From Vibrio penaeicida (lineage in GTDB: Bacteria > Pseudomonadota > Gammaproteobacteria > Enterobacterales > Vibrionaceae), in NCBI RefSeq assembly GCF_002933855.1, contig NZ_BFAQ01000020.1:62001-126000 (forward strand): DNA of 64,000 nucleotides, in the 5' to 3' direction. The notes beneath the pieces were generated by a model, which worked only from the letters and a program-made list of their open reading frames with translations, was not told where the DNA came from and did not search any database. The first letter of the stretch is position 1. Each line of letters opens with the position of its first letter. Shown in pieces: positions 41,097-50,070 of this stretch. Made by a program: the position numbers and the translations under genes.

Positions 41097-41131
41097 TGGT
41101 CTAGTGGTAATGTTTCCGTACCAGTAGACCA
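41097..41131. promoter_or_regulatory. Large inverted-repeat operator before the PdxA-enolase-AraD1-ALDH operon
   Basis: TGGTCTAGTGGTA (41097-41109) and TACCAGTAGACCA (41119-41131) are complementary at 12 of 13 positions around a nine-base spacer. The site ends 34 bases before the PdxA-type start. It is a likely binding site for one or both FadR-type GntR regulators in the same island. Confidence 0.6.
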
Positions 41132-41165
41132 AGAATTATACAGAATATAACCGTAAGGAAACTTT

Positions 41166-42188
41166 ATGCCTAGCTCTTTGCCCACTGTTGCTATTTCTTT
41201 AGGCGATCCCTCTGGCATTGGTGCTGAACTGGTTGCCAAATTATTCAACCAGAGCGGTATTACGTCACAAGCCAATATCGTACTCATTGGCGATCAATGG
41301 TTATGGGATCATGGACAACAGATCGCTCAAACCGATATCAAGCTGAAAACGATTGAGTCTCTATCAGACGCACGCCAATACAGTGGATCAGGTGAAATTC
41401 TGTTTGTCCCTGTTCATTCCGTCACTCAACAAGAAGTGAAGGTAGGGTTTGCAAGTGCCGCAGGAGGTCGTTCGGTATTAAACATATTAGACCAATGCCT
41501 AGAAGCGGTGGTCGCTCACCATATTGATGCCATCTGTTTTGCCCCCCTGAATAAACAAGCGATGATTCTCTCTGGAATGCCTTTTGAAGATGAACTTCAT
41601 TACTTTGCCGACAAACTGGGTGTCGAATCCTTTTTCTGTGAATTCAATACGCTTGGTGATCTGTGGACATCAAGAATCTCATCTCATGTACCACTGAAAG
41701 ATGTGGTCAGCATTCTCAGTGAAGAGCGAATCATCGAAGCTAGTAAGCTCATCTATAAGGCACTAAAAGCCGCAGATATAGAGTCCCCTAGAGTCGCGGT
41801 TGCGGCACTTAACCCGCATGGCGGCGATGGTGGCGTTTGCGGCACGGAAGAAATTGACATCATTGAACCAGCCGTAAACAAGCTCAACAGCTTAGGTTAC
41901 CCCGTTTTAGGTCCTTACCCTGCCGATACCATTTTTCTTAAAGCCCGAGACGGCGAACTCGATGCCGTTGTAACCATGTATCACGACCAAGGGCAGATCG
42001 CCATCAAGCTTCTGGGTTTTGAAAAAGGCGTGACGGTTCAAGGGGGGTTACCTGTCCCGATCACCACCCCTGCTCATGGCACTGCTTATGACATTGCAGG
42101 ATCTAACCAAGCCAACGTTAGCGCCACGATTCAAGCCTTCAATATTGCTTGCCGTATGGGCACCAACTATCGCAAACAAGCTCAATAA
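41166..42188 (+). CDS. PdxA2-type 4-hydroxythreonine-4-phosphate dehydrogenase family protein
   Basis: A 340-residue NAD-dependent dehydrogenase of the PdxA family. The metal-binding histidines are kept: H174 (SSHVPLKDV), H218 (NPHGGDGG) and H273 (MYHDQGQ), with spacing like that of E. coli PdxA (166/211/266). It is not likely to be the vitamin B6 enzyme, because it heads a catabolic operon. PdxA2 paralogues normally oxidise 4-phospho-D-threonate or -erythronate made by a DUF1537 kinase, but no such kinase is present. Other PdxA relatives, such as terephthalate-pathway TphB, oxidise non-phosphorylated diols, so a free substrate is possible. AAGGAA precedes the ATG. Confidence 0.82.
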   Translation: MPSSLPTVAISLGDPSGIGAELVAKLFNQSGITSQANIVLIGDQWLWDHGQQIAQTDIKLKTIESLSDARQYSGSGEILFVPVHSVTQQEVKVGFASAAGGRSVLNILDQCLEAVVAHHIDAICFAPLNKQAMILSGMPFEDELHYFADKLGVESFFCEFNTLGDLWTSRISSHVPLKDVVSILSEERIIEASKLIYKALKAADIESPRVAVAALNPHGGDGGVCGTEEIDIIEPAVNKLNSLGYPVLGPYPADTIFLKARDGELDAVVTMYHDQGQIAIKLLGFEKGVTVQGGLPVPITTPAHGTAYDIAGSNQANVSATIQAFNIACRMGTNYRKQAQ

Positions 42189-42202
42189 CAGGAGACGTTT
42201 CA

Positions 42203-43375
42203 ATGAAAATAACCAAAGTGCAAGCCCGTGTATTTGAGTGGAATGGACACACCGTAGATCCTCAAAATAACTTTTGCTCCAATGCAATGGATGAGTTATG
42301 GGATCGCGGCGATTCGATGGGGACATTCCGCTTTCACGGCTGGACTGTTGTTGAAGTGTTTACCGATGATGGATTGGTCGGTATTGGAAACGTTGCGTTA
42401 GCACCAAGAATTGCCAAACAGATCATTGACCAATATTTAGCGCCACTCGTTATAGGACAAGACCCTTTTGATTATGAATACCTCTGGCAAAGAATGTATC
42501 GCTCAACACTTGCTTGGGGCCGAAAAGGCATTGGCATGGCGGCGATTTCAGCCATAGATATTGCGCTTTGGGATTTAATGGGGAAAGCAACGAACAAGCC
42601 TGTCTTCAAATTACTCGGCGGACGCACTAAAGAAACGATCCCTTGTTACGCCTCTAAGCTCTATCGCACGGATCTGGATGAAATGCAGCGCGAAGCTCAA
42701 TCCTATCTAGACCAAGGATTTTCAGCCATGAAAATGCGATTTGGTTATGGCCCTAAGGATGGACCACAAGGCGTAAGAAAGAATCTCGACAGTGTGGCGG
42801 CAATTAGAGAAGTCATCGGCGAAGACATCGACTTAATGCTGGAATGCTACATGGGTTGGAACTTGGAATACACCAAGCGTATTTTGCCTAAATTAGAACA
42901 GTACCAACCGCGTTGGCTAGAAGAACCCGTAATCGCCGACGATATTGATGGCTATGCCGAGCTCAATCAACTCACCAGTATTCCTATCTCTGGTGGCGAA
43001 CACGAATTTACCAGTTACGGCTTTCGTCAATTACTCGAAAAACGCGCTGTGTCGGTCATTCAATACGACACTAACCGTGTTGGCGGGATCACCGCAGCTC
43101 ACAAAATCAACGCAATAGCAGAGTCCTTTGGTGTTCCCGTGATCCCTCATGCGGGGCAAATGCATAACTACCATCTCACGATGTCTACCCTCGCGTCCCC
43201 AATGTCGGAATATTTCCCCGTCCATGACGTAGAGATAGGAAACGAGTTGTTTTACTACATATTTGATGGTGACCCGTCTCCCGTTAATGGCCACATCGAC
43301 CTTGATGAAAACACACCGGGATTAGGGCTGAGTATCAGCGAAAAACACCTCCACCAATTCAACGTGATTGAGTGA
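42203..43375 (+). CDS. Enolase-superfamily acid-sugar dehydratase (rhamnonate dehydratase-like)
   Basis: A 390-residue member of the mandelate racemase group, closest by eye to L-rhamnonate dehydratase RhmD. The ATG at 42203 has GGAG upstream; a 54-base longer frame reaching into the PdxA gene is unlikely. The KxR motif is K177-M-R179. The metal ligands by alignment are E214, E240 and E266, and the catalytic histidine is H316 (VIPHAGQ). The first ligand is Asp in RhmD and in most relatives; here it is Glu (LMLECYMGW). RhmD-type enzymes act on L-rhamnonate, L-lyxonate and L-mannonate. Expected product: a 2-keto-3-deoxy acid. Confidence 0.87.
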   Translation: MKITKVQARVFEWNGHTVDPQNNFCSNAMDELWDRGDSMGTFRFHGWTVVEVFTDDGLVGIGNVALAPRIAKQIIDQYLAPLVIGQDPFDYEYLWQRMYRSTLAWGRKGIGMAAISAIDIALWDLMGKATNKPVFKLLGGRTKETIPCYASKLYRTDLDEMQREAQSYLDQGFSAMKMRFGYGPKDGPQGVRKNLDSVAAIREVIGEDIDLMLECYMGWNLEYTKRILPKLEQYQPRWLEEPVIADDIDGYAELNQLTSIPISGGEHEFTSYGFRQLLEKRAVSVIQYDTNRVGGITAAHKINAIAESFGVPVIPHAGQMHNYHLTMSTLASPMSEYFPVHDVEIGNELFYYIFDGDPSPVNGHIDLDENTPGLGLSISEKHLHQFNVIE

Positions 43376-43382
43376 GATTGCC

Positions 43383-44369
43383 ATGAGAATCATACAGTTT
43401 GTGCAAAATGACCAATTGAAAGTGGCACTCGTCGAATCCTACGATCAGGTTCGTGTGTTAAATGTGACCGGCGGTACATACCAACTGGCAATGGAAGCGA
43501 TTAACACAGGGAAATCTTTAGCTCAGGTTATCGGTGAAAAATACACCAGTGAACGTCTGGAATACCAAACAATCATTGATAACCAAATGCTGCTTCCTCC
43601 GGTTACCCATGATGACCCTTCCCGTTGGTTGGTCACAGGAACGGGTTTAACTCATCTCGGTAGCGCAGATGCCAGAGCAGAAATGCACGCCAAACTCGCA
43701 GGTGACGAAGCGCTCTCAGATTCAATGAAGATGTTTCAATTGGGCGTAGAAGGCGGAAAACCAAGCATTGGTGAAGTAGGCGCGCAACCAGAATGGTTTT
43801 ATAAAGGCGACGGTCAATGTGTCGTTGCCCCTGAACAGCCTATCTCTATGCCGAGCTTTGCTGAAGATGGCGGAGAAGAACCAGAGCTCACCGCGTTATA
43901 TGTAATAGGTAGCGATGGCAGTCCCTATCGTGTGGGTTTTGCCATTGGTAACGAGTTTTCTGACCACGTAACCGAGCACTTTAATTACTTATGGTTGGCG
44001 CATTCCAAATTGCGTTCGTGCAGTTATGGTCCGGAGCTTCTAATCGGCGACTTACCGGAGCACTTAGAAGGCACGAGCTCTATTCAACGTGACGACAAAT
44101 TGTTATGGAGTAAGTCCTTCTTAACAGGCGAAGCCAATATGGCGCACACCATCAGTAACTTAGAGCAACATCACTTCAAGTATGTTCAATTCCGACGACC
44201 AGGCGACTTACATGTGCACTACATGGGAACAGCCACGCTCAGTTTTGCAGACAAGGTGAAGACACAAGTAGGCGATCGATTTGACATAACTATTCCTGCT
44301 TTTGGTCGCCCCTTGCGAAATACATTGGTTCAAACGTCTCCTGAATCGGTTCAAGTTAAAGCGCTATAG
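43383..44369 (+). CDS. AraD1/FAH-family protein, putative 2-keto-3-deoxy acid dehydratase
   Basis: A 328-residue protein of the fumarylacetoacetate hydrolase superfamily, AraD1 type, starting MRIIQFVQNDQLKVALV. The segments VTGTGLTHLGSADARAEMH, GGEEPELTALYV and FAIGNEFSDH hold the acidic metal-binding residues. AraD1-type proteins sit in pentonate pathways, where the next step is conversion of 2-keto-3-deoxypentonate to 2-oxoglutarate semialdehyde. The neighbouring semialdehyde dehydrogenase supports that role. It starts eight bases after the enolase stop. Confidence 0.82.
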   Translation: MRIIQFVQNDQLKVALVESYDQVRVLNVTGGTYQLAMEAINTGKSLAQVIGEKYTSERLEYQTIIDNQMLLPPVTHDDPSRWLVTGTGLTHLGSADARAEMHAKLAGDEALSDSMKMFQLGVEGGKPSIGEVGAQPEWFYKGDGQCVVAPEQPISMPSFAEDGGEEPELTALYVIGSDGSPYRVGFAIGNEFSDHVTEHFNYLWLAHSKLRSCSYGPELLIGDLPEHLEGTSSIQRDDKLLWSKSFLTGEANMAHTISNLEQHHFKYVQFRRPGDLHVHYMGTATLSFADKVKTQVGDRFDITIPAFGRPLRNTLVQTSPESVQVKAL

Positions 44370-44380
44370 GAATAAAAATC

Positions 44381-45958
44381 ATGATATTGACGGGCAAAAT
44401 GACCATTGGGAGTAAAAAGATCATGGGTGACCAAAAGGTCATTCATGGTATCAACCCAAATACAAACGAAGCGTTAGAGCCGCCTTATTTAGGCGCGAAC
44501 GAAACCCAGTTGTCTCAAGCGTGTGAACTCGCAAATCGTGCGTTTACTATTTACCGAAAAACCAGCGCCGAGTGTAAAGCAGATTTCCTACAGGCCATAG
44601 GTGAAGAAGTCATGGCGCTCGAACACAGTTTGATTGAACGCGCAATGCAAGAGACAGGGCTGCCTCAAGCAAGACTTGAAGGGGAGCGTGGAAGAACGGT
44701 CGGACAATTAAATTTATTCGCAGACAACCTTAGAAAGGGGCTCGCTTTCGTACCGAAATTTGACTCCGCTATCCCAGACAGAGCCCCGCTACCTCGCCCT
44801 GATATGCGATTAACGTATTTACCATTGGGTCCTGTCGCGGTATTTGGTGCAAGCAATTTCCCTCTCGCATTTTCAGTAGTAGGCGGCGATACCGCTTCAG
44901 CCTTAGCGGCAGGCTGTCCGGTTATAGTAAAAGCACATTCAGCTCACCCCGGCACATCTGAATTGGTCGCAAGTGCAGTGACCCGAGCGGCCAAACGTTG
45001 TGATATGCCTGAAGGTGTATTCTCTATGTTGTTTGGATCCGGTCATTTGATTGGTCAAGGATTAGTCTCCCACCCTGCAATCAAAGCCGTGGGGTTTACT
45101 GGCTCTCGAACAGGAGGAATGGCGATAATGAACGCAGCTCAACAGCGTCCAAAGCCGATCCCTGTGTACGCCGAAATGAGCAGCATTAACCCAGTTATTC
45201 TGATGCCAAGTGCACTTCAAAGTAGTAGCGATACACTGGCTCAAGGCTTCTGTGCCTCCTTGCAAATGGGCGCTGGTCAGTTTTGTACCAACCCTGGTTT
45301 AATCCTTGCGATTGATGGCCCAGAACTGGATCAGTTTATCGCCAAAAGTGCAGAAATCATAAATAACGCCATCAGCCAAACCATGCTGACTCCTGGAATT
45401 CACGCGGCGTATCAAAACGGTGTGGGGACACTGGTTGAAAACGCAACCATTACCATGGTGAGTGAAGGGGATGTTTCAGGTAATCACAACCAATGTGTTC
45501 CTTATTTATTCAGTACGCGTGCAGAAGCATTTCTTCAGCAAGAACAGGCACGAGACGAGGTGTTTGGCAGCAGTTCATTGGTTGTTCGCTGCAAAAACCT
45601 TGGTCAACTCCTTACCGTCATTGATGCGCTTGAAGGTCAATTAACCGGCACCATTCACACGGGTTCCAACGATTCAAATCAAGACCTTCAAGAGGTATTG
45701 GATCATCTAGAGCTCAAAGTAGGTCGAGTACTTTTCAATGGATTTCCAACGGGTGTGGAAGTCTCTCACGCGATGGTGCATGGCGGTCCCTTCCCTGCGA
45801 CTTCAGATTCAAGAAGCACGTCGGTGGGCTCCAACGCCATTGAACGATTCCTTCGCCCAGTTTGCTATCAAAATGTGCCCGAGCCTTTGCTGCCCGAACC
45901 CATCAATGGACATTCCTCCGGGTTAACACTGGTCGACGGGCATTACCAAAACAATTGA
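44381..45958 (+). CDS. 2,5-dioxovalerate (2-oxoglutarate semialdehyde) dehydrogenase
   Basis: Oxidises 2-oxoglutarate semialdehyde to 2-oxoglutarate with NAD(P). The 525 residues follow the aldehyde dehydrogenase fold, with the general-base glutamate in VYAEMSSINPV and the nucleophile C302 in GAGQFCTNPG. The C-terminal segment HGGPFPATSDSRSTSVG followed by RFLRPVCYQNVP is a clear signature of the 2,5-dioxovalerate dehydrogenase branch. This fixes the end product of the pathway better than any other gene in the operon. Confidence 0.92.
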   Translation: MILTGKMTIGSKKIMGDQKVIHGINPNTNEALEPPYLGANETQLSQACELANRAFTIYRKTSAECKADFLQAIGEEVMALEHSLIERAMQETGLPQARLEGERGRTVGQLNLFADNLRKGLAFVPKFDSAIPDRAPLPRPDMRLTYLPLGPVAVFGASNFPLAFSVVGGDTASALAAGCPVIVKAHSAHPGTSELVASAVTRAAKRCDMPEGVFSMLFGSGHLIGQGLVSHPAIKAVGFTGSRTGGMAIMNAAQQRPKPIPVYAEMSSINPVILMPSALQSSSDTLAQGFCASLQMGAGQFCTNPGLILAIDGPELDQFIAKSAEIINNAISQTMLTPGIHAAYQNGVGTLVENATITMVSEGDVSGNHNQCVPYLFSTRAEAFLQQEQARDEVFGSSSLVVRCKNLGQLLTVIDALEGQLTGTIHTGSNDSNQDLQEVLDHLELKVGRVLFNGFPTGVEVSHAMVHGGPFPATSDSRSTSVGSNAIERFLRPVCYQNVPEPLLPEPINGHSSGLTLVDGHYQNN

Positions 45959-45970
45959 ATGAAATGTCGC

Positions 45971-46023
45971 TAAGTAAACTGGAATGCCAATAAGTTAACT
46001 GGAACGTTGTTAAGTAAACATGG
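45971..46023 (+). repeat. Three 20 bp direct repeats before the first GntR gene
   Basis: TAAGTAAACTGGAA (45971), TAAGTTAACTGGAA (45991) and TAAGTAAACATGG (46011) start exactly 20 bases apart, that is, about two helical turns. They fill the 82-base spacer between the aldehyde dehydrogenase stop and the regulator start. Confidence 0.8.
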
Positions 46024-46040
46024 CTCGATGAGGGAATATC

Positions 46041-46775
46041 ATGGCAGCGAATGTATTTGCGTTTGAAAAACAGCTAAAAAATCAAACAAAGAAAGACATC
46101 CTTGCAAGCAAATTACTGGAAATGATTTTTTCGGGTTTGCTGAGAGACGGCGACGCGCTCCCGAGCGAGCGAGAGCTGTGTGCCATGTTTGGCGTAAGCC
46201 GAGAAACCGTAAGGGGCGCGATAGGAATGATTGCCGCTTATGGACTTATCAGTGTTTCACATGGTGCGAAAAGCAGAGTCAATCGCAATGATGAATTATT
46301 AAAACGTTGCATCGAGCTTCTTCCTCAGCTCTCTAATCTCACCATCAACAATTACGACATCGAAGCGGTATTCCAAAGCAGAAAAGTAGTCGAAGCCGCT
46401 ATTGCACATGGCGTTGCCATTCACATTGACCAACAAGGCTTGTGTGAACTCAAGACATTACTGGAACAACAAGAATCGCTTTTTGAAAAGCCAGCTCATT
46501 TCCAGATATCTGATCAGCGCTTTCACAAGCTGATTTCTGACTACAGCGACAATGACATCCTAGCAAGTTACGCAGACGAACTTTATGCCTATGGACTTAA
46601 CTTTCGACGCAGTGTTTTGGAACAAGATGGCGCTATTCAAAAAAGCTATCAAGAACATTACGAAATATACAAAGCACTGGAACAAGGCGATCCAGAATTA
46701 GCAGAAAAAGCCATGCTGGATCACCTCAACAGCGTGTATTACACCACAATCTCTGCAATGAGGAATATGCCCTGA
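46041..46775 (+). CDS. GntR/FadR-family transcriptional regulator (first copy)
   Basis: A 244-residue FadR-type regulator. The winged helix-turn-helix contains LPSERELCAMFGVSRETVRGAIGMI, followed by an all-helical FCD-type effector domain. A second regulator at 50071 has an identical recognition helix and similar overall sequence. It separates the catabolic enzymes from the TRAP genes, all on the plus strand, and probably controls both. AGGG precedes the ATG. The effector is unknown; for FadR-type regulators it is often the pathway substrate or a keto acid intermediate. Confidence 0.88.
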   Translation: MAANVFAFEKQLKNQTKKDILASKLLEMIFSGLLRDGDALPSERELCAMFGVSRETVRGAIGMIAAYGLISVSHGAKSRVNRNDELLKRCIELLPQLSNLTINNYDIEAVFQSRKVVEAAIAHGVAIHIDQQGLCELKTLLEQQESLFEKPAHFQISDQRFHKLISDYSDNDILASYADELYAYGLNFRRSVLEQDGAIQKSYQEHYEIYKALEQGDPELAEKAMLDHLNSVYYTTISAMRNMP

Positions 46776-46909
46776 AAGGCTAATTACGCATACAGCTATT
46801 TAGCCAAATAAACAAATAACCATACGCGTGCAAACCACAGATTGGTGGGCATGATTTTAGGACACCAACGGTCATTGACGACCATTGAAATTAACGGAGA
46901 AACGCAGAA

Positions 46910-47905
46910 ATGAACATCACGACCATGCGCAAAATGTTAATTAGTACCACTGTAGCATCATTGGCATTTGCCGCTCCACACACCTTAGCGAAAGAGCTGA
47001 TTTTTGCCATTGGTGCCGCACAGGGATCGTTACAGTACAAAACCGCAGAAAAGTTTGCGAGCAATGCAAATACCGCGTTGAAATCCGCCGGTTCCGACTA
47101 TTCGATAAGCCTTTTTGGTGATGGTCAGTTGGGCAAGGATAAAGAATTGATGCAAAAGCTAAAACTTGGAACGGTTCACCTTAGCCAACCCTCTTCTATT
47201 ATGGCTAAAGTCACACCGCAGTTTGCGCTCTTTGATATGCCGTTTTTGGTGAAAGACAGAGCGCATCTGGCAAAAATCGAATCAGAAGTTTTCTGGCCAA
47301 GCATAGCACCAACAGCCGATAAGAAAGGCTACAAGGTACTCAGCATGTGGGAAAACGGATTCCGCCACATTACTAACAACGTCAAACCCATCAATACGCC
47401 AGCAGATTTGAAAGGCATTAAATTGAGAACGCCGAATAGCACGTGGCGTGTAAGCATGTTCCGTAACTGGGGTGGAAATCCAACACCGATGTCTTTCTCT
47501 GAAGTGTTTGTTGCATTGCAAACCGGCGTCATTGATGGGCAGGAAAACCCGCTCACCAATATCTATGCGGCGAAGTTCAATGAAGTACAGAAATACTTGT
47601 CTTTAACCAATCACGTTTACAGCCCTTCCTACCTTGTTGCTGGCAAACGAACTTGGGACAAAATTCCTGCAGATGTTCAAACGATCATCAAAGACTCAGC
47701 CAATGCAATCAAACCTTGGATGTATGAATTATCTGACAGCCAAGAACAAGAACTGCTAGGGAAATTAAAAGAAGGCGGAATGCAGGTGAACAAAGCCAGC
47801 TATCAAGATTTTGTCGATGCAAGTAAGCCGATCTATGAACAATTTGCTAAGAAAGTAGATGGCGGTAAAGACATGCTGGATAAAGTGTTGTCGCTAGCAA
47901 ACTAA
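46910..47905 (+). CDS. TRAP transporter substrate-binding protein (DctP family)
   Basis: A 331-residue periplasmic binding protein with a signal peptide ending near HTLAKE. The TRAP features are present: the LKGIKLRTPN segment with the arginine that binds substrate carboxylates, then GGNPTPMSFSEVFVALQTGVIDGQENPL. It is clearly distinct from SiaP in this window. Together with the enzymes, an acidic sugar derivative is the likely ligand. An in-frame ATG five codons in is an alternative start. An inverted repeat TTGGTG-N15-CACCAA (46842-46868) lies just upstream. Confidence 0.9.
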   Translation: MNITTMRKMLISTTVASLAFAAPHTLAKELIFAIGAAQGSLQYKTAEKFASNANTALKSAGSDYSISLFGDGQLGKDKELMQKLKLGTVHLSQPSSIMAKVTPQFALFDMPFLVKDRAHLAKIESEVFWPSIAPTADKKGYKVLSMWENGFRHITNNVKPINTPADLKGIKLRTPNSTWRVSMFRNWGGNPTPMSFSEVFVALQTGVIDGQENPLTNIYAAKFNEVQKYLSLTNHVYSPSYLVAGKRTWDKIPADVQTIIKDSANAIKPWMYELSDSQEQELLGKLKEGGMQVNKASYQDFVDASKPIYEQFAKKVDGGKDMLDKVLSLAN

Positions 47906-47954
47906 CCGACACGGATATCAATGAGGGCAGCAATGCCCTCTCTCAGGAGGAATC

Positions 47955-48548
47955 ATGATTGCAAGATTGGCATATAGATTAGAGAAAGTACTCGAAGGAA
48001 TGTCTGTATTTCTTGTGCTGTCGATGACGTTTGTAATTGTGTTTGGCGTCATTATGCGTAAAACCGGTTCGTCTCTAATCTGGTATGACGAAGTCGCCTC
48101 TTTGCTGCTGGTATGGATAACCTATTACGGTGCCGCGACTGCAGCAATTAAACGAAGTCATCTTGGGTTTAGTGGCTTGTTATACAGTGCAAAAGGCACG
48201 CTTCAATCCACCTTATTTTGGGTATCAGAGGTCATTGTGATTGGGTTCTTTGCCTTAGTCGCTTTTTATGGCTGGACGGTACTTGAGTATTTTGAAGGTG
48301 AGACTCTAATCAGCTTACCTTGGGTTCCTGTTCCATTCGTGCAATCCGTTATTCCTATTGGCGCTATTTTGTTTATTTTTGCCGAGCTTCTTTCTATTCC
48401 ACAAGCATTGCAAGACATGCGTGAAGGTCGAGATCACGACCGCGCCGAACTCGAAGAGTACGCAGAGGAATGTGGGATCGACACAGAAGACCTATTCCCC
48501 AATGGGGAGAAAACACAAGCACACAAAGAAATGGAGGCAAAATCATGA
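47955..48548 (+). CDS. TRAP transporter small membrane subunit (DctQ family)
   Basis: A 197-residue protein with four hydrophobic helices and the DctQ segment WYDEVASLLLVWITYYGAA. Its C-terminal tail of about 50 acidic, charged residues (DHDRAELEEYAEECGIDTED) is longer than in most small TRAP subunits; its role is unknown. AGGAGG lies upstream, and the stop overlaps the DctM start (ATGA). Confidence 0.9.
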   Translation: MIARLAYRLEKVLEGMSVFLVLSMTFVIVFGVIMRKTGSSLIWYDEVASLLLVWITYYGAATAAIKRSHLGFSGLLYSAKGTLQSTLFWVSEVIVIGFFALVAFYGWTVLEYFEGETLISLPWVPVPFVQSVIPIGAILFIFAELLSIPQALQDMREGRDHDRAELEEYAEECGIDTEDLFPNGEKTQAHKEMEAKS

Positions 48549-49831
48549 TCTACCTGCTGTTATTTGGTGGTTTACTTGCGTTGGTAATGATCAATGTGCC
48601 TATCGCCGTTTCCATTGGCGTTGTTGCCATTAGTGGTATGTTGCTTACTTCTGGCTCTGACGCCATGCTCAATGTGCCACTCACCCTGTATGAAGGCGCG
48701 ACCAAATTCCCGCTACTAGCCATCCCTCTATTTGTTCTGGCGGGTGAGTTAATGAACACCTCAAGTATCTCTCGTCGTTTGATTGATCTTGTCTCCGCCA
48801 TGATTGGCTTTGTGCGTGGTGGTTTGGCAATGGTCAATATTGGGGTGTCTATGTTCTTTGCCGAGATATCAGGTTCTGCGGTGGCAGATGTTGCTGCTAC
48901 CGGAAGCGTGTTGATGCCCGCAATGAAAAAACGCGGTTACAAGCCGACTTTTGTTGCCGCAATCACCTCGTCGTCCGCCTCGTTGGCCATCATCATTCCC
49001 CCCTCTATTTCGATGATCCTTTACGGTGCTATTGCGGATACCTCTATCGTAAAGCTGTTTTTAGCAGGCGTTGTACCAGGTGTGCTTGGCGGCGCATTAA
49101 TGATGGCGCTCTCGTATTACTTCGCCATCCGCTACAACCTTCCTCGTGAAGAAGCGTTCAGTTGGAAAAACCTCAAGCAGAAGTTTAAAGAAGCGATTTG
49201 GGCTTTGTTTCTTCCCGTCATTATCTTAGGGGGTATTTTCGGTGGTGTGGTTACCGCTACCGAAGGTGCTGGGCTTGCCGTTATCGCAGCGCTAGTTATC
49301 GGTTTTATCATCTATCGAGAGCTTACCCTTGCTCATTTATACAAATGTATGATTCGAGCAAGCGTTCAAACGGCGGCAGTCATGCTCTTGGTGGCGACAT
49401 CGGCTTTACTTGGTCTGTTTCTTACTGAAGTTCGACTTCCGCAAGAAATGGCTCAAGCGATTCTGGATTTTACAGAAAGCAAGATCGTAGTGCTAATGCT
49501 ATTGAACGTCTTGTTCTTTATTCTGGGTATGTTTTTGCATGGTGCCGCGGCCATTATTTTAGTCGTCCCTATGGTTTTACCACTGGTGCTTCAGTTTGGC
49601 ATAGACCCCATTCACTTCGGGCTGATTGTAACGCTTAACCTAGCTATTGGTCAGCAAACACCGCCAGTTGCCAGTGTACTCGCCACCGCATGCTCCATAG
49701 CGAAAGTGGATATTTGGTCAACAACCCGTGCGAACCTGCCATTTATTGGCGTGTTGATCGCACTTCTTCTCCTTGTGACTTACGTACCATTTATCACACT
49801 CGGTTTAGTCGACTTGGTTTATGGAAGCTAA
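48545..49831 (+). CDS. TRAP transporter large membrane subunit (DctM family)
   Basis: A 428-residue membrane protein with about twelve hydrophobic segments; it starts MIYLLLFGGLLALVM at 48545, overlapping dctQ by four bases. An upstream in-frame start inside dctQ is not credible. Family features are the SGSAVADVAATGSVLMPAM segment and the QQTPPVASVLATA loop. It completes the second TRAP system in the window. Confidence 0.92.
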   Translation: MIYLLLFGGLLALVMINVPIAVSIGVVAISGMLLTSGSDAMLNVPLTLYEGATKFPLLAIPLFVLAGELMNTSSISRRLIDLVSAMIGFVRGGLAMVNIGVSMFFAEISGSAVADVAATGSVLMPAMKKRGYKPTFVAAITSSSASLAIIIPPSISMILYGAIADTSIVKLFLAGVVPGVLGGALMMALSYYFAIRYNLPREEAFSWKNLKQKFKEAIWALFLPVIILGGIFGGVVTATEGAGLAVIAALVIGFIIYRELTLAHLYKCMIRASVQTAAVMLLVATSALLGLFLTEVRLPQEMAQAILDFTESKIVVLMLLNVLFFILGMFLHGAAAIILVVPMVLPLVLQFGIDPIHFGLIVTLNLAIGQQTPPVASVLATACSIAKVDIWSTTRANLPFIGVLIALLLLVTYVPFITLGLVDLVYGS

Positions 49832-49840
49832 CCCCGTTTT

Positions 49841-49996
49841 GGGAAGTAGAAGGATGCTCCTCCACAATCTGGCTGACAAGCCTTCCCTCTATCAGCCAAG
49901 GCTGAACAAGGGCATGTCAGCCATTTGATTCTCATTATGTGCCTGTGAGGCTCTATGCTGACACATCGCTTTTGTGAATCCGTTCTTCTACTTCCC
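49841..49996. repeat. 156 bp nested inverted-repeat element
   Basis: GGGAAGTAGAAGGA (49841-49854) is complementary at 13 of 14 positions to 49983-49996. Inside, TGGCTGACAAGCC (49870-49882) pairs with GGCATGTCAGCCA (49911-49923), and TCAGCC/GGCTGA (49892-49905) forms a small hairpin at the centre. It lies between the TRAP operon and the second GntR gene. It could be a degenerate MITE, a structured RNA or a transcriptional barrier. Confidence 0.6.
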
Positions 49997-50070
49997 GTTT
50001 TTCTTAAGCTTGCTCTTAAACCGCACCATCTCCATAATTGTGAAAGAATTGTACACAATGGTAATTCCTT

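Noticed and set aside
41166..42188. Calling this gene pdxA for vitamin B6 synthesis
   Set aside because: It heads a catabolic operon with sugar-acid enzymes and lacks the usual surA/ksgA neighbourhood of true pdxA.
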